From NCBI GenBank assembly GCA_007117575.1, contig SKGH01000005.1, forward strand, positions 1-10,939: a stretch of DNA of 10,939 nucleotides, in the 5' to 3' direction. The DNA comes from Candidatus Kaiserbacteria bacterium (GTDB lineage Bacteria; Patescibacteriota; Minisyncoccia; Phycocordibacterales; UBA918). Both the position numbers and the translations under genes were made by a program. Each line of letters starts with the position of its first letter. Position 1 is the stretch's first letter. Under the pieces are notes generated by a model that ran no database searches, was not told the DNA's origin, and worked only from the letters and a program-made list of their open reading frames with translations. Positions 1 through 6,042 of the stretch are shown here, in pieces.

Positions 1-87
1 CAAAAATTCAGCTACAAACCCATGCTTCGTCCTCACCGTATCCCGATACGCTTCGGACTCCAGCACAGGTTTTCGCTTGAATTTTTG
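1..87. repeat. Inverted-repeat-bounded element at left edge
   Basis: The segment begins with CAAAAATTCA (1-10) and ends with its exact reverse complement TGAATTTTTG (78-87). Inside are further pairings: AAACC (16-20) with GGTTT (68-72), GTCC (29-32) with GGAC (55-58), and CGTATC (37-42) with GATACG (45-50). Together they could fold into one long imperfect hairpin. The stretch is also open in a frame on each strand: a + frame runs from base 1 to a TAA at 172-174, and a - frame runs from about 125 to base 1. Neither resembles a protein family I can name. It could be a dispersed intergenic repeat, a structured RNA, or the edge of a gene cut by the window. The left boundary may be artificial. Confidence 0.4.
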
Positions 88-109
88 GTCACTTTGGACC
101 TCGATGAGA

Positions 110-156
110 CTCCAAACAGTTCCTTAGAAATTTTGGGGTTTGGAGAATGGTTTTTT
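110..156 (+). terminator. Possible terminator hairpin before the ATPase operon
   Basis: CTCCAAAC (110-117) is exactly complementary in inverted orientation to GTTTGGAG (138-145). The loop is 20 bases, and a run of six T (151-156) follows five bases after the stem. It could end transcription that enters from the left edge. The large loop and the gap before the T run make it a weak example. Confidence 0.3.
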
Positions 157-182
157 ATGGTTCTTCTCAGTTAATGGTTGTT

Positions 183-213
183 TTGATGCGGTATAGAATA
201 CAGTGGATATACA
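183..213 (+). promoter_or_regulatory. Weak candidate promoter for the ATPase operon
   Basis: TTGATG (183-188) could be a -35 box, paired with GATATA (206-211, 17-base spacer) or TATACA (208-213, 19-base spacer). TAGAAT (194-199) is another -10-like hexamer but lacks a matching -35. The location, about 60 bases before the first gene and after a terminator-like hairpin, is reasonable. The match to consensus is poor, so this is a guess from position. Confidence 0.2.
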
Positions 214-269
214 TCGTGGTTGGTGACCGGTTCGTGATAACATAAAAAGAGTAATTGTATTCAATATTT

Positions 270-1208
270 ATGGCTTATTTGTTTTCAGTTGAAGTTTTAG
301 CGGCGGTCTTAATCGGGTTGGTGGTAGCTATGGTGGTGCTTTTGGTATTGCAGACCTACAACAGTACGCAGATAAGCAAGGTCACTCGACCGGTGTACGA
401 ATACGCCTTGCGTAAGGCACAGATAAAGGCTGATGAAATAGTGGAAAGTGCGAACGAGGAAGCTCGTTTGATAATCGCTACCGCCAATACTAAAGCCAAA
501 GACATACGCGCCAAGTATGATGAGGAAGGTAAAGAAGCTCTAAAGGCTTACAGGCAAGCTTTAAGCGAGTTGCGTGATTCTTTAAGTAAAAGTTTAGGGG
601 ATTTGACTCACAAGACCGCGCAAGAGTCTAACGAAACAGCTAAACAGGTGGTGACGGTTCTTAAAGATCAGGAAACAAAGGTGCGGGAGTTGTCTCAGTC
701 GATAGAGTCCGGACTGGGTTCGGTTACACCAAAAGTGGCTGAGGTGGTTGACATTTCGTTGCGTAAATTTACTGAGGAAGTGGAAACCTTATCCGGCACT
801 TTCAGTGAACATGCCGACCAAGCAGACCGCGCTTTTCACGAACGCATGAACCAAGTAGCGACTGCCATATCCTCCATGCCCGATAGTTTACAGCAACGTA
901 CAGATGAAGAATTAAAAGTCTTTTCCGAGCGCATGTCTGAGTTGGGAGATACGTTTCAAGGTGAGCTTATGCGGGTCGCTAAGGAGCAGGAAGATAGAAT
1001 AGACCACCATCTGGCACAGCGTTTTGCCGAGGCGGAGGTAAGGATAGAGGCCTATGAGAACGGTAGAAGAAAGTTGGTTGACGCGCACATAGACCGCTTG
1101 GTGGAGGAAACGGTGAGAGTGGTTTTGCGTAAGAAGTTGTCGGTTGAGGAGCATGGTCAGATGGTACGCAGTGCCTTGGAAGAGGCGAAATCGAAGGGGG
1201 TATTTTAA
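270..1208 (+). CDS. atpF: F-type ATP synthase b-like peripheral stalk subunit, elongated
   Basis: This is a 312-residue protein with one N-terminal membrane helix (about residues 7-28, very rich in V, L and A), then an almost entirely charged, Ala/Glu/Lys-rich helical stretch that looks like coiled coil. The segment just after the membrane (ADEIVESANEEARLI) and the C-terminus (277-312, with VVLRKKLSVEEH) resemble the membrane-proximal and delta-binding ends of F0 subunit b, which tethers the stator to F1. Usual b subunits are about 160 residues, so some 150 residues of extra coil lie in the middle. It is the first gene of the F1 cluster, which supports the call. I chose ATG at 270. A TTG at 255 would add five residues and has AGAG only three bases upstream. 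It could instead be an unrelated membrane coiled-coil protein. Confidence 0.72.
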   Translation: MAYLFSVEVLAAVLIGLVVAMVVLLVLQTYNSTQISKVTRPVYEYALRKAQIKADEIVESANEEARLIIATANTKAKDIRAKYDEEGKEALKAYRQALSELRDSLSKSLGDLTHKTAQESNETAKQVVTVLKDQETKVRELSQSIESGLGSVTPKVAEVVDISLRKFTEEVETLSGTFSEHADQADRAFHERMNQVATAISSMPDSLQQRTDEELKVFSERMSELGDTFQGELMRVAKEQEDRIDHHLAQRFAEAEVRIEAYENGRRKLVDAHIDRLVEETVRVVLRKKLSVEEHGQMVRSALEEAKSKGVF

Positions 1209-1299
1209 ATAGTTTATTAACATAAAGCAGAGAAAATCAGTTTTGTACTTGTTTTATAAAAGTTTTGCCATAGAGATAAAGTAGAAAAAATGACTTTAT

Positions 1300-1821
1300 A
1301 TGTATAAGGACTTGCAAGAAATAGTGATCAGTAATACATACACTAAACGTGATTTTTATCACCGTCTGGGTCGTTTGAGTGAGTGTTTGGAAAAGGTTTT
1401 CTTTTCAGAATTGTCAGGTAATGAGGATAGTGAAAAGTTACTTTTTTGCATAGAGTACGCGCGTAAGCTGAATGATCCGGATTTTGCTTCGGTGTTGCAG
1501 GAGTGGGGGGTGGGAGTTTTTAAAGGTATGTCTGCCAACAACTTGTATAAACGATTGGAAGAAGCCGGTGCCGTGTACGAGACATTGCCCGAGCTTTATT
1601 TATACGTGCCGGTGCCGTTGTCTGATCAGTTAATACGCGAAGTGGGGGTCTGGTGTCGCCAAGAGATAGGTGAGCGCTTGATGATAGACTTGTCTATAGA
1701 TGAACGCGTGGTGGGAGGTTGTGCTTTGGTTTGGAACGATACTTACTATGACCTTTCGCTACGCACACGTTTCGGTGAGCAGTCAGGGCTGGTGTCTAAA
1801 CTTATCAAAGCATATGAATGA
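1300..1821 (+). CDS. atpH: ATP synthase F1 delta subunit
   Basis: The 173-residue length is normal for delta (OSCP in mitochondria), which joins the peripheral stalk to the top of the alpha/beta hexamer. The C-terminal part is the recognisable portion: residues 128-160 (LSIDERVVGGCALVWND, then a basic segment ending RTRF) follow the family pattern of a beta hairpin around a Gly-Gly before the last helix. The N-terminal helical domain is too divergent for me to match by eye. The position between b and alpha is the standard one. There are 91 untranslated bases before it, without a clear Shine-Dalgarno site. An upstream ATG at 1290 opens only a five-codon frame that overlaps this start. The stop overlaps the alpha start by eight bases. 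Confidence 0.8.
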   Translation: MYKDLQEIVISNTYTKRDFYHRLGRLSECLEKVFFSELSGNEDSEKLLFCIEYARKLNDPDFASVLQEWGVGVFKGMSANNLYKRLEEAGAVYETLPELYLYVPVPLSDQLIREVGVWCRQEIGERLMIDLSIDERVVGGCALVWNDTYYDLSLRTRFGEQSGLVSKLIKAYE

Positions 1822-3289
1822 GATGGTTTTAGATAGTAACCGAATAAAAAATGAGGAAGTGGGTTTCGTCACTCGCGCTAAAGGTTATTTGTTGGCGTTG
1901 GAGGGTTTGCCGTCTATTAAGGTAAATGATTTCTTGGTGGACGAGCAGGGTAACTACGCCATGGTGCGTTCTTTGGGACATGATCAAGTGGTGGCCTTAA
2001 GTTTTGGTGGTCAGGTCAGGCCGGGAGACAGGTACAGAGCGTTGAGGGACAACAGGCACTATTCTCTGGGAGAGCATTTGTTTGGTAGGGTCATGAACGC
2101 GTTGGGAGATCCGGTTGATGGCGGAGAGCTGTTTCCGGAAGGGAATGCTTCTTTAAAGCTGGAGGTTGACGCAACCGGCATAGAAGGTCGCGTGTCCATT
2201 GATAAGCAACTGCAGACCGGTATTACTTTGGTAGACACCTTAGTGCCTATCGCTAAAGGTCAGCGTCAACTCATCTATGGCCCGATGCATAGTGGTAAAA
2301 GTACTTTTCTTACAGACTTGGTTTTACATCAGGGAACGCAGGATGTGGTTTGTATCTATACGGTTATCGGTAAACCGATAAATGGCTTACGAAAGATAAC
2401 CGACACGATACTTGGCAAAGGTTATAGTGGGCAGAAGGTTGTTGTTATTGCCGGCCTGTCTGACGAACCGGCGCCGGTTATTTCTTTAGTACCGGCGGTG
2501 GCTTATTTGGTGGCTGAATATTTTTCAGCGCGGGGTGAGGACGTGCTTATAGTACTTGATGATCTTGATGCTCATGCAAAATATTTACGTGAGATAGCTT
2601 TGTTGGAGGGTAGGTTACCCAGTACGGAGTCCTATCCGGGGGATATTTTCTACCAACATGCTCATTTAATGGAAAGGTCGGGTCAGTTTGATAGTGTTTT
2701 GGGTGGAGGGTCTATCACCACCTTGCCGGTAATTCAGACAAATTTAAAAAACTTTTCAGACCTTATTCCCACCAACTTGATGGCTTGTACTGATGGTCAT
2801 TTGTCTTTCTTGCCCGACATGCGCGCGGAAGGTGTCTATCCTTCCATAGGTTATGAAGAGTCAGTAACTCGAGTCGGTAGACGCTCACAGTGTAGGTTGC
2901 AAAAAGAGATATCGACACGGGTTCAGATACTGTTGGGAGAGTACAGGCAACAGCAGGAGTACGCGGAATTCAGTTCGACTTTATCGGAATATACCAAAAA
3001 ACTACTCAAGCAGGGTGATATATTGAAGGTGATGCTTAGGCAGGAACCTTATCAGCCTATATCTTTGGAGGCGCAGATGATACTGTTGGGGTTGGCCTTT
3101 ACTTCTTTTGCTATCAGTTATGATCCGGCTCGGTTGGAGAAGGCCAAGTCTGCATTACAGGTGGCTGTTTCCGGTTCAGAGCAGTTTAAAAGTTTGAGGG
3201 AAATTGTTTTTACTGATATTGGTTTGGATGAATTTGTTTCCAAATTAGAGTCATTGCAAACGTATTTTGATAGCGTATGTCAACCATAA
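1814..3289 (+). CDS. atpA: ATP synthase F1 alpha subunit
   Basis: The 491-residue alpha subunit alternates with beta in the F1 hexamer and carries the non-catalytic nucleotide sites. The P-loop is GPMHSGKST at 156-164 (Lys162); the usual alpha sequence is GDRQTGKT. Walker B is VLIVLDD at 244-250. The arginine-finger motif SVTRVG is at 350-355, with Arg353 in place to reach the neighbouring beta site. The segments YPGDIFY and LIPTNLMACTDG also match alpha and exclude beta or V-type A. The start is ATG 1814, eight bases inside delta; ATG 1823, just after the delta stop, is equally possible. An in-frame ATG at 1700 would overlap delta by 122 bases and adds no family sequence. The N-terminus is about 14 residues shorter than usual, in the helix that binds delta. 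Confidence 0.94.
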   Translation: MNEMVLDSNRIKNEEVGFVTRAKGYLLALEGLPSIKVNDFLVDEQGNYAMVRSLGHDQVVALSFGGQVRPGDRYRALRDNRHYSLGEHLFGRVMNALGDPVDGGELFPEGNASLKLEVDATGIEGRVSIDKQLQTGITLVDTLVPIAKGQRQLIYGPMHSGKSTFLTDLVLHQGTQDVVCIYTVIGKPINGLRKITDTILGKGYSGQKVVVIAGLSDEPAPVISLVPAVAYLVAEYFSARGEDVLIVLDDLDAHAKYLREIALLEGRLPSTESYPGDIFYQHAHLMERSGQFDSVLGGGSITTLPVIQTNLKNFSDLIPTNLMACTDGHLSFLPDMRAEGVYPSIGYEESVTRVGRRSQCRLQKEISTRVQILLGEYRQQQEYAEFSSTLSEYTKKLLKQGDILKVMLRQEPYQPISLEAQMILLGLAFTSFAISYDPARLEKAKSALQVAVSGSEQFKSLREIVFTDIGLDEFVSKLESLQTYFDSVCQP

Positions 3290-4128
3290 AAGACCTGCAA
3301 GCAACATTGGCGGATTTTCAAACAGCACAGTTTGTGACTACTGTCTTGCGTGACATCAGTGCCACTAAGTTGCAGTCGTTGCGTTTGGCGTTTGAACAAA
3401 ACGCTACTTATTATGATGAATTAGCCCGTTTACTGAGAATGGTTGAGCGATATGCTGATAGTGTAAAAATAAAAACCGTTACGGAGAAGGAGAAGAAGAT
3501 GAGGGAAACCGTCTACTTAGCGGTGACATCAAATAAACGTTTTTATGGTGTGTTGAATCAAGATGTGATGAACCACTGTTCAGAGCTGTTAAAAAAAGAT
3601 GTTACCGCTAAAGCCATAGTCATAGGACAAACCGGTCTGCAGTATTTGGAGTTGTCACCATTGGCTGACCGCTTTACCGGTTTGGAGTTTGAAGAAGATG
3701 AACTTACCGTTTCGGCGGAAAGGGAATTGTTGGCAAAGATGGCTCCTTATCGGCAGATAAAGGTGGTACATCCTCATTTTGTTAATTCTTTTCGTCAGGA
3801 GCCTTCTGTCAGTGAATTGGCTTATACCCCTAAAGAGACAGATGATGATGAGCCGGAGGCTCAAATAGATTATTTATTTGAGCCTGAGATACCTAAACTG
3901 CATGAATTTTTTGCCACTGAGATAAGGGCGGTTTTGTTGCGTAGAGTGATGCTGGAAACCCGATTGGCGTGGACAGGTGCCAGACTGATGAAGATGCAAA
4001 GAGCTAGGGAGCGTTCTCGTTCGTTGGTCAAAGAACAGCGCCGTTTGATACATAAGGAAGTTACCACTATGCAGAGCATGCGTTTGTTGGAATCATTCGC
4101 GGCCTTTCGCAAAGATCTATTATCATGA
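3277..4128 (+). CDS. atpG: ATP synthase F1 gamma subunit
   Basis: At 283 residues this is a normal-length gamma, the central rotor shaft that turns inside the alpha/beta hexamer. The N-terminal helix (IKDLQATLADFQTAQ and then VLRDISATKL) follows the family pattern of a long helix with a KL near residue 30. IDYLFEPE at 197-204 matches the conserved YxxEP segment. The C-terminal helix beginning ARLMKMQRAR (235-244) occupies the place of the family's ARMxAMxxA helix. The final stretch, normally rich in Asn, Ala and Thr (NKARQAxIT), is here strongly basic (SRSLVKEQRRLIHKE). The start overlaps the end of alpha by 13 bases, and the stop shares ATGA with the beta start. Confidence 0.92.
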   Translation: MSTIKDLQATLADFQTAQFVTTVLRDISATKLQSLRLAFEQNATYYDELARLLRMVERYADSVKIKTVTEKEKKMRETVYLAVTSNKRFYGVLNQDVMNHCSELLKKDVTAKAIVIGQTGLQYLELSPLADRFTGLEFEEDELTVSAERELLAKMAPYRQIKVVHPHFVNSFRQEPSVSELAYTPKETDDDEPEAQIDYLFEPEIPKLHEFFATEIRAVLLRRVMLETRLAWTGARLMKMQRARERSRSLVKEQRRLIHKEVTTMQSMRLLESFAAFRKDLLS

Positions 4129-5561
4129 AAATCACTACCGAAAAAAAAGAAAAGAAAGATGACGCTTTGGTTAGCGGGAGTACGCCTGTCGGCTACGTGC
4201 GGGGCGTGATTGGTCAGATAGTACAGGTGACCTGTGATGAGGTGTACAGACCCCGTTTGCGTGAGTTGCTGACAGTGGCTGACGATCCGTACGTAAGGTT
4301 GGAAGCTCACGCCTATGATGAAAACGAAACTCTCTACTGCTTACTTTTATCGGGCGCTGATACCATCACCAGACATACGCGCATAGTTTCCACCGGACAA
4401 CAGATAACCGTGCCGGTGGGAGCTAATGTGCTGGGTAGAGTGATGGATGTGTACGGAGAACCTATCGACGGCAGAGGACCCATCGGCGGAGGTTTAGAGC
4501 AATCTATTTATACCAGAGAAAAAGCCACGCTTGCCAGTCAGATACTTAGACCTAGCGAGGTGCAGGAAACCGGCATAAAAACCATTGATTTTTTTGCTCC
4601 CTTACTCAAAGGTGGAAAGATGGCCTTGGTGGGAGGGGCGGGTGTAGGTAAGACGGTTTTGCAAGAAGAGATACTGCGTAACGTGGTCTATGGGGGAGGC
4701 GGTGTGTCCGTGTTTGCCGGTATAGGTGAGCGTATTCGAGAAGGACATGCTTTGTGGCAGTCTTTGGAAGAACATGAGGTACTTGACCGTACCGCTTTGA
4801 TATTTGGACACATAAGTCAAAATGCCGCCGTGCGTTTTTTGACCGCTGCCACCGCTGCTACACTAGTGGAGTACTTTAGAGACTATGAGCGTCTTGATGT
4901 TCTTTTCTTCGTCGATAATGTTTTTCGCTTCTTGCAAGCCGGTAGTGAGTTGTCGACTTTGTTGGGTGAGATACCTTCAGAATTTGGTTACCAACCAACT
5001 TTACAGTCAGAGATAGCGCAGTTTGAGAATCGTTTATATTCAACTAAAAACGCGTTTGTAACTTCCGTGCAAACAGTTTACGTACCGGCAGATGAGTTCG
5101 GAAACCCGGCAGTTTCGGCCACCATGCCACACATGGACGCGGTGGTTATATTGTCTCGTGAGATGACACACCAAGGACGTTACCCGGCGGTGGACCCTTT
5201 TGGTTCTATGTCCACCGCTTTAAATCCTAACACTGTAGGGTATGAACATTATCAGACTGCTATCGAGGCGATAGAGGTTTTGAACCGATACAAACAGTTG
5301 GCTCGTATTGTTTCCATAGTGGGAGAAGAAGAATTGTCGCCACAGAATCAAAAGAGGTATCTGCGCGCCAAACAAATGCTGAACTACATGACACAGTCTT
5401 TTATAACTACGGAAATGGAGAGTGGCAGAAAAGGAGTGAAGTCTGATCTAAAAGAGGTGGTAAAAGACGTAAGGGCTATTTTGGATGGTAAGTTGGACAA
5501 TGTGCCACCTGAGGCGTTTTTGTATATCGGTTCCCTTAAAGACGCCGGTTTGCTTAAGTGA
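4125..5561 (+). CDS. atpD: ATP synthase F1 beta subunit (divergent catalytic motifs)
   Basis: This 478-residue catalytic subunit makes or hydrolyses ATP in F1. Walker A is GGAGVGKT at 170-177 (Lys176). The catalytic-glutamate motif is GERIREGH at 201-208 (Glu202). Walker B is LFFVDN ending at 265 (Asp264). AGSELSTLLGEIPSEFGYQP follows, YPAVDP at 353-358 holds the adenine-stacking Tyr, and a DELSEED-like EEELSPQ is at 401-407. Two usually near-invariant motifs are changed: NEPPGARxR reads SQNAAVRFL (231-239), and DPLDSTSR reads DPFGSMST (357-364). A charged tail of about 20 residues (KITTEKKEKK) precedes the usual start. Start and gamma stop share ATGA, so translation is probably coupled. The family assignment is secure; normal catalytic rate is not. 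Confidence 0.96.
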   Translation: MKITTEKKEKKDDALVSGSTPVGYVRGVIGQIVQVTCDEVYRPRLRELLTVADDPYVRLEAHAYDENETLYCLLLSGADTITRHTRIVSTGQQITVPVGANVLGRVMDVYGEPIDGRGPIGGGLEQSIYTREKATLASQILRPSEVQETGIKTIDFFAPLLKGGKMALVGGAGVGKTVLQEEILRNVVYGGGGVSVFAGIGERIREGHALWQSLEEHEVLDRTALIFGHISQNAAVRFLTAATAATLVEYFRDYERLDVLFFVDNVFRFLQAGSELSTLLGEIPSEFGYQPTLQSEIAQFENRLYSTKNAFVTSVQTVYVPADEFGNPAVSATMPHMDAVVILSREMTHQGRYPAVDPFGSMSTALNPNTVGYEHYQTAIEAIEVLNRYKQLARIVSIVGEEELSPQNQKRYLRAKQMLNYMTQSFITTEMESGRKGVKSDLKEVVKDVRAILDGKLDNVPPEAFLYIGSLKDAGLLK

Positions 5562-5574
5562 TATACATGTACAT

Positions 5575-5853
5575 ATGTCAAAAGAAGAAGAATTAATACC
5601 TTTAACCATAGCCGGTCCTGACGGAGTTAGATGGGAGCGGATGGTCAAATGGCTTTCGTCTGAAAACAGCGAAGGGCCTTTCGATATATTGGCCGACCAT
5701 GCAAATTTCATGACCTTGCTGGAGAATGTACCGGTCAATTTTGCCGATGAAGAAGGTGAGACTCACATTTTTAACTTTGAGCGAGCGGTCTTGTGGCTTA
5801 AGGATGGTGGGGTAAAAATATATGTACACTCAGGGTCTGCTCAGAATCAATAA
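5575..5853 (+). CDS. atpC: ATP synthase F1 epsilon subunit, N-terminal domain only
   Basis: The 92-residue protein matches the beta-sandwich domain of epsilon, which sits on gamma at the foot of the central stalk. The clearest piece is GPFDILADHANFMTLLENVP (about residues 39-58), followed by a Phe-containing strand and a closing VKIYVHSG strand. The sequence stops where the usual two-helix C-terminal domain (another 40 to 50 residues) would begin, so the part that inhibits ATP hydrolysis in many bacteria is absent. There is no frameshift sign, since a TAA follows and then a terminator. ATG 5575 lies 13 bases after the beta stop with no Shine-Dalgarno site. It is the last gene of the operon. 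Confidence 0.9.
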   Translation: MSKEEELIPLTIAGPDGVRWERMVKWLSSENSEGPFDILADHANFMTLLENVPVNFADEEGETHIFNFERAVLWLKDGGVKIYVHSGSAQNQ

Positions 5854-5910
5854 AACGGTTGGTAAAGATTATCCATAGTTTGAGGTCAAAAGCATCAATT
5901 TTTCACCCGG

Positions 5911-5941
5911 GGGCATGATAAACTTATATCATGCCCGCTTT
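5911..5941 (+). terminator. Hairpin after the ATPase operon
   Basis: GGGCATGATA (5911-5920) and TATCATGCCC (5927-5936) form a perfect 10-base-pair stem with a six-base loop, followed by GCTTT. It lies 57 bases after the epsilon stop. The T run is short, so it may terminate inefficiently or protect the 3' end; a better terminator follows at 5995. Confidence 0.6.
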
Positions 5942-5978
5942 ATATCAAGATTTTTTAAGTTTGTGGCATAACAATCAA

Positions 5979-5984
5979 TATAAA
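5979..5984 (+). promoter_or_regulatory. Weak -10-like box between the two hairpins
   Basis: TATAAA at 5979-5984 is a good -10 hexamer, but the only -35-like hexamer nearby (TTGTGG, 5961-5966) is 12 bases away, which is too close. If it is used, transcription would begin near 5990 and the second hairpin would be at the very 5' end of the message for the giant surface protein. Confidence 0.2.
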
Positions 5985-5985
5985 A

Positions 5986-6030
5986 ATGACAATTCGGAAA
6001 ACCGAAGCGGTTTCGTTTTTTCTTTTTTGA
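5986..6030 (+). other. 14-codon open frame spanning the second hairpin
   Basis: ATG 5986 opens 14 codons (reads MTIRKTEAVSFFLF) ending with TGA at 6028-6030, 12 bases before the giant gene and in the same frame. It covers the hairpin and T tract exactly, as a leader peptide would, but half its codons are dictated by the T tract. It has no ribosome binding site and no run of a single regulatory amino acid. It is probably fortuitous. Confidence 0.15.
5995..6028 (+). terminator. Rho-independent terminator or attenuator before the giant gene
   Basis: AAACCG (5999-6004) pairs with CGGTTT (6008-6013) around a three-base loop. The stem can be extended by CG (5995-5996) with CG (6014-6015) across a two-base bulge. 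TTTTTTCTTTTTT (6016-6028) follows at once. This is the classic form of an intrinsic terminator and the strongest in the window. It ends 14 bases before the ATG at 6043, so any promoter for that gene is either upstream of it, making it an attenuator, or squeezed in or after the T tract. Confidence 0.7.
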
Positions 6031-6042
6031 ACACCTTAGACA

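Noticed and set aside
1700..1813. N-terminal extension of alpha from ATG 1700
   Set aside because: It would overlap delta by 122 bases, and its Trp-rich sequence has no alpha-family counterpart.
5485..5574. Longer epsilon starting inside beta
   Set aside because: The added 30 residues are an out-of-frame reading of the conserved beta C-terminus. ATG 5575 gives the normal epsilon N-terminus.
5869..5877. DnaA-box-like TTATCCATA
   Set aside because: It is a single site one base from TTATCCACA, with no cluster or AT-rich unwinding region and no dnaA or dnaN nearby.
1819..6030. Recoding of TGA as glycine, as in some CPR lineages
   Set aside because: Delta, gamma and beta end at TGA exactly where the families end, and reading through would add unrelated residues. 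Only the 14-codon frame before the giant gene would join it, which is not enough.
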